The notes beneath the pieces are model-generated. The model did not search any database and was not told where the DNA came from. It saw only the letters and a program-made list of their open reading frames with translations. From assembly GCF_000744255.1 (NCBI RefSeq), contig NZ_JQLO01000001.1, positions 372,001 to 436,000 on the forward strand: a stretch of DNA of 64,000 nt, in the 5' to 3' direction. Made by a program: the position numbers and the translations under genes. Each line of letters opens with the position of its first letter. The stretch's first letter is position 1. This DNA comes from Carnobacterium divergens DSM 20623 (GTDB lineage: Bacteria > Bacillota > Bacilli > Lactobacillales > Carnobacteriaceae). Below are positions 54,320-63,975 of the stretch, in pieces.

Positions 54320-55075
54320 ATGGAGACAATTCTATCTGTTAAAAATGAACGAGTGAAACAATGGAAAAAATTACAAACGAGAAAAGGCAGAGAAAAAGCA
54401 AAACGTTATTTGATTGAAGGGTTTCATTTAGTAGAAGAGGCGATTCACTATGATGCACCGATTGTTGAACTTTTAATCAGTGAAGAACATGAGGACTTAG
54501 CTTTTAAATACCCACTAGATAAACAAGTTATGATTTCAAAAGAAATTGCCAATCAATTAAGCGAAACACCTACAACTCAAGGTGTGTTCGCGGTAATTTC
54601 CTTAGAGAAAAATCAAGCAACGCCAACTTTTACCAAGCCATTTCTATGTTTAGATACTGTGCAAGACCCTGGCAATTTAGGAACGATGATTCGTACAGCC
54701 GATGCTGCGGGGTTTGGTGGAGTCGTGTTAGGCAGTGGATCAGTGGACATGTATAATAGCAAAGTTTTACGTTCAATGCAGGGGAGCCACTTTCATCTAC
54801 CTATCTTTGAAGGCGATTTAACTGAATGGTTTGAAACGTTTAAGCAGCAGAATGTTCCTATTTATGGGACAGAGTTAAACGAAGCCGCTGTTAGCTACAC
54901 GAGTATTCCTAAAACAGATGCATTTGCTATCGTAATGGGCAATGAAGGCAATGGGATGCAGGCTGATTTATTAGCTAAAACAACTAAGAATCTCTATATT
55001 CCAATAACAGGAAAAGCAGAGTCCTTAAATGTTGCTGTAGCAGCAGGAATTTTAATGTTTACATTGAAAAAATAA
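54320..55075 (+). CDS. SpoU/TrmH-family RNA 2'-O-methyltransferase
   Basis: The 251-residue SPOUT-fold enzyme has an N-terminal substrate-binding domain (1-95, starting with N-E-R-V-K-Q-W-K-K-L), then the SPOUT domain. It has the three motifs D-P-G-N-L-G-T-M-I-R-T-A-D-A-A, I-V-M-G-N-E-G-N-G-M, and S-L-N-V-A-V-A-A-G-I, which form the knotted SAM site. It methylates a ribose in rRNA or tRNA; the target is unknown. AGGAGG precedes the ATG. In related genomes this gene is often near pheST, as here. Confidence 0.92.
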   Translation: METILSVKNERVKQWKKLQTRKGREKAKRYLIEGFHLVEEAIHYDAPIVELLISEEHEDLAFKYPLDKQVMISKEIANQLSETPTTQGVFAVISLEKNQATPTFTKPFLCLDTVQDPGNLGTMIRTADAAGFGGVVLGSGSVDMYNSKVLRSMQGSHFHLPIFEGDLTEWFETFKQQNVPIYGTELNEAAVSYTSIPKTDAFAIVMGNEGNGMQADLLAKTTKNLYIPITGKAESLNVAVAAGILMFTLKK

Positions 55076-55229
55076 GTTGTGACAAAAAAGTTAAGGATTG
55101 TTTAAAATTCTATAAATTGAATTCCTTCTACTATTAATCGTAGTAAAAAGGTGTAAAATAGAAGTTAGCAAGAAAATAGTAGAGCGATTCAGCTTCATAT
55201 CAAGAACTCTAAAAAAAGGAAGTCGTTAA

Positions 55230-55745
55230 ATGACGGAACCAAAATGGAAAACAGATACCGAATATATTGGACATATTGAGGATTTAATCAACCGCAAAGA
55301 AGTGCAACAACTTTCTGAGTATACTCAACATCATTTTACAACCAGACTTGAACATTCCATTAGTGTGTCTTACCGAAGTTACCGAATTAGTAAAAAATTC
55401 GGCTGGAATGCACGTTCAACAGCCAGAGCAGGTTTGCTACATGATCTGTTTTACTATGACTGGAGAACAACGAAGTTTGATGAAGGAACACATGCCTATG
55501 TACATCCAAGAATGGCTTGTGAAAATGCTGAAAAATTAACACCATTGTCTGATTTAGAAAAAGACATTATTATTAAACATATGTGGTTAGCAACGATTGC
55601 GCCACCTCGTTATAAAGAAAGTTACGTTGTAACTTTTGTCGATAAGTATTGCGCTTGTGCGGAGGTTATTGCGCCATTGATGGGTCGCGCTACTGCTAGT
55701 GTGAAAAACACTTGGTTAAAACTGAAAGTATCCGTTCAATCATAA
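55230..55745 (+). CDS. HD-domain hydrolase
   Basis: The 171-residue protein has the HD signature: a first His in R-L-E-H-S-I-S-V-S-Y, then G-L-L-H-D-L-F-Y-Y-D, H-P-R-M-A, and a final D-K-Y metal position. It probably is a metal-dependent phosphohydrolase acting on a nucleotide or similar compound. It follows the SpoU gene by 154 bases and ends with a strong terminator. Substrate unknown. Confidence 0.88.
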   Translation: MTEPKWKTDTEYIGHIEDLINRKEVQQLSEYTQHHFTTRLEHSISVSYRSYRISKKFGWNARSTARAGLLHDLFYYDWRTTKFDEGTHAYVHPRMACENAEKLTPLSDLEKDIIIKHMWLATIAPPRYKESYVVTFVDKYCACAEVIAPLMGRATASVKNTWLKLKVSVQS

Positions 55746-55786
55746 AAAAAAGTTTAACTCGTCAATTTGCGAGTTAAACTTTTTTA
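55746..55786. terminator. Bidirectional terminator
   Basis: AAAAAAGTTTAACTCG pairs with CGAGTTAAACTTTTTT between convergent genes. Confidence 0.9.
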
Positions 55787-55797
55787 TTGACTAAAAA

Positions 55798-56412
55798 TTA
55801 TAAGCCATTTTTTAAAGCTGTTGCTACTTGAACCAAACGTTTTGCTTGATCTGCAACAGCAGGTTGGATATTTTTTGCATCCACTACTTCTCCGTCTTGA
55901 CTGATTGTCGCGCTGCTTCCGTAAGGGTTACCACCTGCGCCGAAGGTACTTTGATTGATGTAACCAGTTGGGACAAGAATGGTACTCCAATGTTGCATTA
56001 CAGTATAAATACTTTGAATGACTTCTTCTTGGCCACCATGTGGGTTACCAGCTGTTGCCATTGCTGTGACAGCTTTATTTGCTAATTTTCCTTGTGCCCA
56101 AAGTCCACCTTGCAAGTCAATAAATTGTTTTAATTGGCTAGCCATCACACCAAAACGTGAAGGAGAGCTAAAAATAATTCCGTCTGCCCATTCTAAATCA
56201 GCGCTTGTTGCTTCAGGAATATCAGCCGTTTCATTAACATTTTTACGCCATAAAGGATTTGAATCAATAGCAACATCAGGGGCTAATTCATGAGCTTTTA
56301 ATAAACGAACTTCAGCACCAGCTTCTTTTGCAGCGTCAGCTGCCCAACGAGCCATTTGGGTATTTCCTCCTGTTGAACTATAGTAAATGACAGCAATTTT
56401 TGTGTTTGACAT
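55798..56412 (-). CDS. wrbA: NAD(P)H:quinone oxidoreductase, WrbA family
   Basis: The 204-residue flavodoxin-fold protein has the FMN phosphate loop Y-Y-S-S-T-G-G-N-T near residue 10, S-S-P-S-R-F-G-V-M near 82, and T-A-G-N-P-H-G-G-Q-E in the middle. WrbA reduces quinones by two electrons and protects from redox stress. GGAGG lies before the ATG. It is divergent from an HxlR regulator with conserved Cys residues, a common pairing for quinone-responsive control. Confidence 0.9.
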   Translation of the reverse strand: MSNTKIAVIYYSSTGGNTQMARWAADAAKEAGAEVRLLKAHELAPDVAIDSNPLWRKNVNETADIPEATSADLEWADGIIFSSPSRFGVMASQLKQFIDLQGGLWAQGKLANKAVTAMATAGNPHGGQEEVIQSIYTVMQHWSTILVPTGYINQSTFGAGGNPYGSSATISQDGEVVDAKNIQPAVADQAKRLVQVATALKNGL

Positions 56413-56613
56413 GTTTCATTCCTCCAATTTATTTTTACTTACTTTATATTAGTATCCTACTCCTATTGTAAAAAATAAGCAAATAATAACTCTTTATTTT
56501 TTTAGAAATGTGCTATACTATAGAAACTAATAAAAAAAAAGAGTTAGAATTAAAAGCAAGTTACTTATTTTTTATAACCATTAATGCTATAATAAAAAAA
56601 AGAGGTGAAGAAG

Positions 56614-56967
56614 ATGACATCATGTGAAGAAAGACAGAAAACGATTTGTCCAAAATTTGAGCAAACTTTTTCTATTTTAGGGAAAAAATGGATGGGGCTC
56701 ATTATCGACGTCTTGTTAGAAGGGCCACAACGTTTTAAAGATATGGCAGCGAAAATTCCAAGTGTTAGTGATCGTGTGTTAGTTGAGCGCTTAAAAGAGC
56801 TTGAACAAGCAGGCATCGTTACACGAACTGTCTATCCCGATTCACCTGTTAGAGTAGCATATAGTCTAACTGAAAAAGGCGAGTCATTAAAACCTGTAAT
56901 GGATGAAGTTCAATGCTGGGCAGATAAATGGATCGACTCAGAAGAAACTGTCCCACAAACCGTATAA
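56614..56967 (+). CDS. HxlR-family transcriptional regulator
   Basis: The winged-helix regulator of 117 residues starts MTSCEERQ, chosen because GAGGTG lies 6 bases upstream; a GTG three codons earlier is part of that site. The HxlR signature is present: C-P-K-F-E-Q-T-F-S-I-L-G-K-K-W, R-F-K-D-M, and the wing S-P-V-R-V-A-Y-S-L-T. Cys residues at 4 and 12 are placed like the sensing Cys of YodB/HypR-type quinone and disulfide-stress sensors. It is divergent from wrbA, its probable target. Confidence 0.9.
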   Translation: MTSCEERQKTICPKFEQTFSILGKKWMGLIIDVLLEGPQRFKDMAAKIPSVSDRVLVERLKELEQAGIVTRTVYPDSPVRVAYSLTEKGESLKPVMDEVQCWADKWIDSEETVPQTV

Positions 56968-57002
56968 GAATAAATTCTCTAATCCCTTACTCAATGAATC
57001 CT

Positions 57003-57050
57003 AAAGCTGTTGATTTGCTCTTTTTAAAGGAGAAGAATCAACAGCTTTTT
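57003..57050 (+). terminator. Terminator of the hxlR gene
   Basis: AAAGCTGTTGATT pairs with AATCAACAGCTTT around a 19-base loop, followed by T-rich sequence. Confidence 0.82.
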
Positions 57051-57083
57051 ATCATTTAAACGAAAAAGAAAAATAGAATCTGC

Positions 57084-57112
57084 TTGACGAACCTTGATTT
57101 ATTCCGTAAACT
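57084..57112 (+). promoter_or_regulatory. Promoter of the T-box-pheST unit
   Basis: TTGACG and TAAACT are 17 bases apart, right before the T-box leader. Confidence 0.7.
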
Positions 57113-57411
57113 AAGGAAGAGAAACAATTGAATACACATATAAAACAATGACAGAAAAAAAGTAAGTAGTATGAACTCCGTAAGGTAGAGACAAATGGCG
57201 TGGCTGAAACCATTTGAAAGGAATCAGATACTAGTGAACATTCACTTCTCGAGTTGACTTTTGGCTATTGCAAATTGTAATGAAAGAAGTTCCGGCATTA
57301 GCCGTTATCTAAATGAAGTGCAGTTTAGTTGCCATCGTGCAATTAACTGAACAAGGGTGGTACCGCGATTCTAAGACCTCGTCCCTTTCTGGGGAACAGG
57401 TCTTTTTTTAT
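57113..57411 (+). promoter_or_regulatory. T-box leader controlling pheST, phenylalanine specifier
   Basis: The T-box core AGGGTGGTACCGCG is at 57353-57366. Upstream, the specifier region reads GTGAACATTCACTTC, in which TTC (Phe) is the likely specifier. The terminator stem AAGACCT...AGGTCTT plus T7 (about 57373-57408) closes the leader. Uncharged tRNA-Phe should cause read-through into pheS. Confidence 0.92.
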
Positions 57412-57451
57412 TTGCCTAAAACAACCTAAATATACTATAAAGGAGTAGAAA

Positions 57452-58501
57452 ATGATGGATTTAAAAGCAAAAATTGAAAGTTTAAAAGAAGAAGCACTAG
57501 CAAAAGTAGCAGCTTCTGAAAATCTAGATGTATTGAACCAAGTGCGTGTAGCGTATCTAGGGAAAAAAGGACCGCTAACAGAAGTTTTACGAGGTATGAA
57601 AGATTTATCGGCTGAGGAACGTCCCAAAGTAGGGGCATTGGCTAACGTTGTACGTGATGAAATTACGACGATGCTAGAGGAGAAAAAAACAACTTTAGAA
57701 ATGAAAAAAATTAATGAAGCTTTAGCAAATGAGGCTATTGATGTTACACTACCAGGAAGCTATGTTAGCGTAGGTCAACCACATGTCTTAACACAAATTA
57801 TTGAAGAAATTGAAGATTTGTTTATTGGAATGGGGTATGAAGTTATTGAAGGTCCTGAAGTAGAAGAAGACCGTTACAACTTTGAAATGATGAACTTGCC
57901 AAAAGATCATCCAGCCAGAGATATGCAAGATACCTTCTATATTACAGAAGAAATTTTACTAAGAACCCACACGTCTCCTGTTCAAGCTAGGACAATGGAG
58001 AAGCATGATTTTACAAAAGGGCCATTAAAAATGATCAGTCCAGGAAGAGTGTACCGTCGCGATAGTGATGACGCTACTCACTCACATCAATTCCATCAAA
58101 TAGAAGGTTTAGTAATCGACAAAAATATTACAATGAGTGACTTAAAAGGAACCCTTGAAGTTTTTGCTAAACAACTGTTTGGAGCAGATCGTGAAATTCG
58201 TTTACGACCAAGTTATTTCCCATTTACTGAACCCTCTGTTGAAGTGGACGTTAGCTGTTTTAAATGTGGTGGAGCAGGTTGTAACGTATGTAAGCATACA
58301 GGCTGGATCGAGATTTTAGGCGCAGGAGTCGTTCATCCTAATGTTCTTGAAATGGCAGGCATTGATAGCTCTGTTTATGGCGGATTTGCCTTTGGGATGG
58401 GACCAGATCGCGTTGCTATGTTAAAATACGGAATCGATGATATCCGTCATTTCTATCAAAATGATGTACGTTTCTTAAATCAATTCAAGGTGAAGGAGTA
58501 A
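57452..58501 (+). CDS. pheS: Phenylalanyl-tRNA synthetase alpha chain
   Basis: The 349-residue class II synthetase subunit has an N-terminal coiled coil (1-90) and a catalytic domain with L-R-T-H-T-S-P-V-Q, the motif 2 F-H-Q-I-E-G-like (H-Q-F-H-Q-I-E-G) and motif 3 [13 protein letters not shown]. With PheT it forms the alpha2-beta2 enzyme that charges tRNA-Phe. It is preceded by AAGGAG and directly followed by pheT after 5 bases. Confidence 0.98.
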   Translation: MMDLKAKIESLKEEALAKVAASENLDVLNQVRVAYLGKKGPLTEVLRGMKDLSAEERPKVGALANVVRDEITTMLEEKKTTLEMKKINEALANEAIDVTLPGSYVSVGQPHVLTQIIEEIEDLFIGMGYEVIEGPEVEEDRYNFEMMNLPKDHPARDMQDTFYITEEILLRTHTSPVQARTMEKHDFTKGPLKMISPGRVYRRDSDDATHSHQFHQIEGLVIDKNITMSDLKGTLEVFAKQLFGADREIRLRPSYFPFTEPSVEVDVSCFKCGGAGCNVCKHTGWIEILGAGVVHPNVLEMAGIDSSVYGGFAFGMGPDRVAMLKYGIDDIRHFYQNDVRFLNQFKVKE

Positions 58502-58506
58502 AAATC

Positions 58507-60933
58507 ATGAATATATCTTATAAATGGTTAAATGAATATTTAGATTTAAACGCAAATAAAGAGATTACCCCTGAAAAATTAGCGGATAGAATGTCTCGTA
58601 CTGGGATTGAAGTCGAAGATGTTTTTAAAGGCGAAACAGGCTTAAAGAAAATCGTTGTGGGACATACCCTTTCAGTAGTAGATCATCCAGATTCAGATCA
58701 CTTACACATTTGCCAAGTAGATATCGGTGAAGAGGAGCCAACCCAAATCGTTTGTGGTGCGCCGAATATTGCTAAGGATCAAAAAATTATTGTAGCTTTA
58801 CCAGGAGCAAGAATTACTGGAAATGCAAAAATCAAAAAAGGTAAAATTCGTGGAGAAGTTTCAAATGGAATGGTTTGTTCTTTAAGTGAATTAGGCTTTT
58901 CTGAAAAAGTAGTGCCTAAAAAATACGCAGATGGTATTTATGTTTTACCAGCAGAGGCAGTGGCAGGAGAAGAAGTTTTCCCATATCTAGCAATGGATGA
59001 CGCTATTTTAGAATTATCCATTACACCAAATCGTGCAGATGCCTTAAGTATGCGTGGAGTAGCTTATGAAGTTGGTGCAATTTATGATCAAAAACCAATT
59101 TTTATAGAAGTGGTTCTAACAGAAGACTCTTCAGTAAAAGCAGCAGATTACATTCAAGTAGAGGTTGAAAATTCAGTAGATGTTCCAAGTTACAACATGC
59201 GTATTATTAAAGATGTAAAAATTGCCGAAAGTCCATTATGGATGCAAACGAAATTAATGAATGCTGGCATTCGCCCAATTAATAATGTTGTGGATATTAC
59301 CAACTATATTCTTTTAGAATACGGCCAACCTCTTCATGCATTTGATTATGATCGTTTAGGATCAAAAGAAATTTTAGTTCGTCGTGGCAAAAAAGGGGAA
59401 GTATTGGTTACTTTAGATGGCGAAGAACGTAAATTAAGTGAGGAAAATATTGTTGTAACAAATGGTGAAATTCCAGTGGCACTTGCCGGCGTTATGGGCG
59501 GTTTGGATTCTGAAATTCAAGAAGATACTGTTACTGTTGCTTTGGAATCAGCTTTATTTGAATCAACCACCATTCGTAGAACGGCAAAAGAGTTCAATTT
59601 ACGCAGTGAAGGCAGCGCGCGCTTTGAAAAAGGGATCAACACTAGCACTATTTTAACAGCCTGTGATCACGCCGCACAATTAATGGTGGAGCTTGCCGGC
59701 GGCACAATCGTCAGCGGAGTGGTTTCAAAAAATGTCTTAAAACCAATGGATAGTTCATTAAATATTACATTAGATCGAATTAATGGCTCGTTAGGAACAG
59801 CTATTTCAAGTGAAGAAGTGGTTGCCATTTTCGAACGCCTAGGCTTTGGCGTTACCCATTCAGAAGGACTTTTTGACGTAACGATTCCACCAAGACGCTG
59901 GGATATTTCAATTGAAGCTGATTTGATTGAAGAAGTGGCACGGATTTACGGATACGATAATTTGCCTTCAACACTACCAATTAGTGAGGCAACACCTGGA
60001 ATGCTAAATGAAAATCAGCGTTTGGTTCGTCATACAAGACGTTACCTTGAAGGGGCAGGACTGTCACAAGCTATTAGTTATGTGTTAACGACACCAACGA
60101 AAGCCAGTCAATTTATGATGCGTGAAAGCGAAGCAACAATGTTGGATATGCCAATGACGGAAGAGCGTAGTACGTTACGTATGAACTTATTAAGTGGCTT
60201 ATTGGATGATGTTCGTTATAACAAAGCACGTAAAAATCAAGATGTTGCCCTTTATGAAATCGGTCGTGTCTTTTATAAAGTAGCAGGGAAAGTCTTGCCT
60301 TTAGAAGAAGAACACGTTGCTGGTGTAATGACTGGTTTAGAAGTGACAAGTGATTGGCAACAAAGTGGCAAAGCAGTTGATTTCTTCACTGTCAAAGGTG
60401 TGCTTGAAGGATTACTTGCGATGTACGGATTTACAGGTTCAATCAGCTATCAAAAGGCAGAAACTTTAGACGGAATGCATCCAGGTAGAACGGCTTTGAT
60501 TTTATTAGATGGTGAAGAAATTGGGTATTTAGGCCAAATTCATCCATTACGTGCTAAAGAGTACGATTTAAAAGAAACCTATGGTTTTGAAATCAATTTA
60601 CAAAAAGTAATGGACGCACCAAAAGCACCAACGATTTATCAAACAATTCCTAAATATCCTGGTATGACAAGAGATATGGCATTATTAGTCGATGAAACCG
60701 TTGATAATCAAGAGTTAACGACTTTGATTAAAGCTAAGGGTGGAAAATATTTACAAGATGTTCAATTATTTGACGTTTATAACGGTGAAAAAATTGAAGC
60801 TGGTAAAAAGTCAATGGCATACAAATTGATTTATTTAAACCCGGAAGCAACGCTTGTAGAAGAGGAAGTAACGTTAGCATTTGAAAAAGTGACAAATGCA
60901 CTAGTAGAAACCTTCCATGTTGTGGTAAGATAA
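58507..60933 (+). CDS. pheT: Phenylalanyl-tRNA synthetase beta chain
   Basis: The 808-residue subunit has an N-terminal tRNA-binding/OB domain (about 40-150), B3/B4 editing region (about 210-385, with the [11 protein letters not shown] element), B5 domain (about 405-475), and a C-terminal ferredoxin-fold anticodon-binding domain (F-P-x-T-x-D-like region near 715, P-G-M-T-R-D-M-A-L). Full length for bacteria. GAAGGAG precedes the ATG. It is translated together with pheS and ends at a terminator. Confidence 0.98.
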   Translation: MNISYKWLNEYLDLNANKEITPEKLADRMSRTGIEVEDVFKGETGLKKIVVGHTLSVVDHPDSDHLHICQVDIGEEEPTQIVCGAPNIAKDQKIIVALPGARITGNAKIKKGKIRGEVSNGMVCSLSELGFSEKVVPKKYADGIYVLPAEAVAGEEVFPYLAMDDAILELSITPNRADALSMRGVAYEVGAIYDQKPIFIEVVLTEDSSVKAADYIQVEVENSVDVPSYNMRIIKDVKIAESPLWMQTKLMNAGIRPINNVVDITNYILLEYGQPLHAFDYDRLGSKEILVRRGKKGEVLVTLDGEERKLSEENIVVTNGEIPVALAGVMGGLDSEIQEDTVTVALESALFESTTIRRTAKEFNLRSEGSARFEKGINTSTILTACDHAAQLMVELAGGTIVSGVVSKNVLKPMDSSLNITLDRINGSLGTAISSEEVVAIFERLGFGVTHSEGLFDVTIPPRRWDISIEADLIEEVARIYGYDNLPSTLPISEATPGMLNENQRLVRHTRRYLEGAGLSQAISYVLTTPTKASQFMMRESEATMLDMPMTEERSTLRMNLLSGLLDDVRYNKARKNQDVALYEIGRVFYKVAGKVLPLEEEHVAGVMTGLEVTSDWQQSGKAVDFFTVKGVLEGLLAMYGFTGSISYQKAETLDGMHPGRTALILLDGEEIGYLGQIHPLRAKEYDLKETYGFEINLQKVMDAPKAPTIYQTIPKYPGMTRDMALLVDETVDNQELTTLIKAKGGKYLQDVQLFDVYNGEKIEAGKKSMAYKLIYLNPEATLVEEEVTLAFEKVTNALVETFHVVVR

Positions 60934-60946
60934 GAAAATCAATTAT

Positions 60947-60987
60947 AGAAAAAGAACGCTATTGTTGAATAGGGTTCTTTTTCTTTA
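60947..60987 (+). terminator. Terminator of pheST
   Basis: AGAAAAAGAAC-CTATT pairs with AATAG-GTTCTTTTTCT with one mismatch and T-rich ends. Confidence 0.78.
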
Positions 60988-61030
60988 TTAGTAAAAAAGG
61001 ATGTGACCGTATTTTATGGGAGGAACACAA

Positions 61031-62338
61031 TTGAAAAAAGAAGTGAGTGCTTTAACCGCGCTTACAGTAGTGATAGGAACGGTTATTGGAGCAGGAATCT
61101 TTTTTAAACCAACTGCTGTATATGGCGCAGCCGGCTCACCTGGATTAGGTCTATTGGCTTGGGTGTTAGGTGGCATTATTGCGATTGCAGGAGGTTTGAC
61201 AGTTGCCGAGATTGGAACGATTTTTCCAGAAACAGGCGGCATGATGATTTACTTAGAAAAAGTATTTGGAAAGTGGCTTGGATTTTTGGTAGGTTGGGCA
61301 CAAATGATTGTCTATTTTCCAGCCAATATTGCAGCATTAGCTATTATATTTGCTACACAAGTAACGAGTTTATTTGATTTATCAATGGGGTATTTGATTC
61401 CAATTGCAATTTGCGTTGCTAGTTTAGTAATGGGGATGAATTTATTAGGAACTAAATATGGTGGTTTTGTTCAAAATGTTTCAACTTTGTTAAAATTAAT
61501 CCCAATTGCTGTTATTATTATTGCAGGTTTGCTTTATCCAGGAGGTGGCGTTGTTCGATTGTTGCCAATGAGCGTAACGGATCACCCCTTTGTAACTAGC
61601 CTAGGGTCTGCTTTAGTTGCAACCGTATTTGCTTATGATGGATGGATGAATGTCGGCGCGTTAGCTGGTGAAATGAAAAGTCCAGGAAAAGTGTTGCCTA
61701 AAGTAATTATCGGAGGTTTATCGATCGTTATGTCGGTGTACTTATTGATTAATATTGCGTACTTATTCGTGTTAGATGCGCCTCAATTGGCAGCTACGGA
61801 TACACCTGCAGCCGCTGTAGCGCATGCTTTATTTGGTGGTTTTGGAGGAAAACTTGTGACGATTGGAATTTTAATTTCAGTTTTTGGTGGAATTAACGGA
61901 TATACGATTTCTGGATTAAGAATTCCATATGCGTTGGGAAGCCAAAATTTATTGCCTTTTAGCAATTGGTTTAGCAAGTTAAGCAAATCTGGAAATATGC
62001 CAACAAATGGTGGAATCTTAATGTTGGTGATTTCAATTGTGATGATTTGCTCGGGACAATTTAATCAACTGACGGATTTAATTGTTTTTGTCATTTGGAT
62101 TTTCAATACGTTAACTTTTGTTGCGGTGATTAAGTTAAGACGAACCAACCCTGAATTGGTTCGACCTTACAAGGTTCCCTTCTATCCAGTCGTTCCTTTA
62201 ATTGCGATTTTAGGTGGCTTCTATATCATTTTAAATACATTATATGTTCAGCCTTTAAATGCAGGTTTAGGATTATTATTAACGTTACTAGGTATTCCAG
62301 TGTATTTATATCAACAAAATAAAATAAAAAAAAGGTAA
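61031..62338 (+). CDS. APC-family amino-acid permease or exchanger (SteT-like)
   Basis: The 435-residue transporter has about 12 helices. The start of helix 1 has the substrate-binding glycine motif V-I-G-T-V-I-G-A-G-I-F, typical of LAT/SteT-type exchangers. Y-D-G-W in helix 6 (V-F-A-Y-D-G-W-M-N-V-G) supports the same group. SteT of Bacillus exchanges serine and threonine. A TTG start lies 7 bases after GGGAGG; the ATG at 61016 overlaps that site and is rejected. It is monocistronic. Confidence 0.87.
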   Translation: MKKEVSALTALTVVIGTVIGAGIFFKPTAVYGAAGSPGLGLLAWVLGGIIAIAGGLTVAEIGTIFPETGGMMIYLEKVFGKWLGFLVGWAQMIVYFPANIAALAIIFATQVTSLFDLSMGYLIPIAICVASLVMGMNLLGTKYGGFVQNVSTLLKLIPIAVIIIAGLLYPGGGVVRLLPMSVTDHPFVTSLGSALVATVFAYDGWMNVGALAGEMKSPGKVLPKVIIGGLSIVMSVYLLINIAYLFVLDAPQLAATDTPAAAVAHALFGGFGGKLVTIGILISVFGGINGYTISGLRIPYALGSQNLLPFSNWFSKLSKSGNMPTNGGILMLVISIVMICSGQFNQLTDLIVFVIWIFNTLTFVAVIKLRRTNPELVRPYKVPFYPVVPLIAILGGFYIILNTLYVQPLNAGLGLLLTLLGIPVYLYQQNKIKKR

Positions 62339-62340
62339 AT

Positions 62341-62387
62341 AAAAACTTCTAGAAGTTGTGTGAATCACGACGTTCTAGAAGTTTTTT
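62341..62387 (+). terminator. Terminator of the permease gene
   Basis: AAAAACTTCTAGAA pairs with TTCTAGAAGTTTTT around an 18-base loop. Confidence 0.85.
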
Positions 62388-62431
62388 AGTATCAAAGAAT
62401 AAGATAAGTAGATAACGTATGAATTTTAAAC

Positions 62432-62471
62432 TTGTGATATTCATGAATTTTTGTTATGGTATATTCATGAA
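62432..62471 (+). promoter_or_regulatory. Promoter with two palindromic operators, TetR gene
   Basis: TTGTGA and TATGGT are 17 bases apart. Two copies of the palindrome TTCATGAA (62440-62447 and 62464-62471), each preceded by TAT or GATA-like bases, have centres 24 bases apart. One lies in the spacer and one just after the -10. This fits autorepression by the TetR protein. Confidence 0.6.
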
Positions 62472-62504
62472 CAGAGTGAAAAGTAAGAAAAAGGAGGGTT
62501 CAAA

Positions 62505-63098
62505 ATGGTGAGAGGATTCTCAGAGGAAGACAAATTTCAGATTAAAGAAAAATTAAAAAGAGCTTGTGAGCAGAGCTGGAAGACAAATGGCTACAAACGA
62601 ACGAGTATTCCATACTTAACTAAGACCGTTGGGATTTCAACAGGTGCTTTTTATTTGATGTATGAAACCAAAGAACAACTTTTTATTGAAGTTCTTGGAA
62701 AGGTACAAGAAAACTTGTTAAGGACATGGGCGGACTTTATCCAAGAGGAAGAGTCTTCTTTTGTAGGCTTTAAAAAAGGAATGAAGTGGCTTTTTAAAGA
62801 ATATCGTCAGTATCCAGCTTTGTATAATTTTAATAACTCAGAGTATGATCTATTTTTTGCCAAATTACCTCAAGAGCAAGTCACGCAGTTAAAAGAAAAA
62901 AGCTTGGACATTTTTTCAGAAGTAATTCACACTTCTAACTTGCATTTGTTGTTGCCTGAAAAAGAGGCGATTGACATTATTCACACTATTTTATTTTTGG
63001 CAACAATTGATCGAGATACGTTAACAGCTACAGAAAAATCTTTTGAATTTTTATTAGACCACTCATTGCCAGGCATTTTTAAGGAGGAAAACAGATGA
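62505..63098 (+). CDS. TetR-family transcriptional regulator
   Basis: The 197-residue regulator has an N-terminal TetR helix-turn-helix (about 12-60, with T-S-I-P-Y-L-T-K-T-V-G-I-S-T-G-A-F-Y-L-M-Y-E-T-K-E-Q-L-F type sequence) and a helical ligand-binding domain. AAAGGAGG before the ATG. It overlaps the next gene by 4 bases (ATGA), so that small membrane protein is translated with it. Promoter palindromes suggest it represses its own operon. The ligand is unknown. Confidence 0.9.
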   Translation: MVRGFSEEDKFQIKEKLKRACEQSWKTNGYKRTSIPYLTKTVGISTGAFYLMYETKEQLFIEVLGKVQENLLRTWADFIQEEESSFVGFKKGMKWLFKEYRQYPALYNFNNSEYDLFFAKLPQEQVTQLKEKSLDIFSEVIHTSNLHLLLPEKEAIDIIHTILFLATIDRDTLTATEKSFEFLLDHSLPGIFKEENR

Positions 63099-63334
63099 TA
63101 AAAAAAGTTCATTATTCGTTAAATAAGTTAAATCAGAAATTGGGAATTTCAGTTACACTGCCGGTGCCAACTAAGCGTTCGTTAAAAAGAAGTCAATATG
63201 CAAATGGAATGATTGCGACTGGATGTCTATTTCTAAGTGTTCCATTTTCTTCAAAATTATTGCTGGGAATTGGTGTATTAAGTGTAGCAAGCATTGTGGT
63301 TACTCAAATGGAAATAAAAGCATTAGACGAGTAA
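63095..63334 (+). CDS. Small membrane protein coupled to the TetR gene
   Basis: The 79-residue protein has a basic N-terminal half (K-R-S-L-K-R-S-Q-Y) and two hydrophobic segments in the second half (A-N-G-M-I-A-T-G-C-L-F-L, L-L-L-G-I-G-V-L-S-V). Its ATG overlaps the TetR stop, with AAGGAGG upstream. No family recognised. As the only other gene of the operon it is the likely target or partner of the regulator. Confidence 0.65.
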   Translation: MIKKVHYSLNKLNQKLGISVTLPVPTKRSLKRSQYANGMIATGCLFLSVPFSSKLLLGIGVLSVASIVVTQMEIKALDE

Positions 63335-63528
63335 ATTGTTATTTTTTTGGAAACAATAACTAAAACACCATCAAAAGTAAACTGCTTGAAAAAAATTTAT
63401 TTTGTAGTAAATTTATCAAGAGTGTTGATTTAATAACAATGACAGTTGCACTGTCCTACATGCTTGTAAGGCAATCTTTAAAAAAAACTTTTTTTCTTTT
63501 AGGATAATAGAACGAGGAGATGGCAGAT

Positions 63529-63975
63529 ATGAATTTTGGCAAACAAATCAAAAAAGTTAGAACTGATAATAAATTAACACAAGAACAATTGGCTCAAAAA
63601 CTAATGGTTTCTAGACAAGCTGTTTCTAGTTGGGAGAATGATCGGAATTTACCTGATTTAGAAATGGTGGTGCTTATTGCAAAATTATTTGATATCTCAC
63701 TCGATCAATTAATTTTAGGAGATGAACAGATGACAAACAAATTAGTTAAAGATGCAAGTGAAGTCAGAAAAGCAAAACTGATGGTGATTAGTATTAGCCT
63801 CTTGTTAATAGGAGGACTTTGTTTCTTGTCGAGTGCATTTACAGAATCAAGAATCGACAGCAACGGCATGTTACATGAACCTTACTTTTTCTTAATACCG
63901 CTAGGCTACTTATTTCTTTTTAGCGGTGTGATCACATGGATTGTTCATTTCGTAGTAAAGCGCAAAAAGCGTTAA
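63529..63975 (+). CDS. XRE-family regulator with C-terminal membrane domain
   Basis: The 148-residue protein starts MNFGKQIKKV; an ATG three codons upstream directly touches the GAGGAG site. An N-terminal HTH_3 domain (5-60, with K-L-M-V-S-R-Q-A-V-S-S-W-E-N) is followed by a linker and two membrane helices (about 80-100 and 118-140), the DUF3955-like layout. Such membrane-tethered regulators may sense envelope state. The gap 63335-63528 is AT-rich without a further gene. Confidence 0.82.
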   Translation: MNFGKQIKKVRTDNKLTQEQLAQKLMVSRQAVSSWENDRNLPDLEMVVLIAKLFDISLDQLILGDEQMTNKLVKDASEVRKAKLMVISISLLLIGGLCFLSSAFTESRIDSNGMLHEPYFFLIPLGYLFLFSGVITWIVHFVVKRKKR

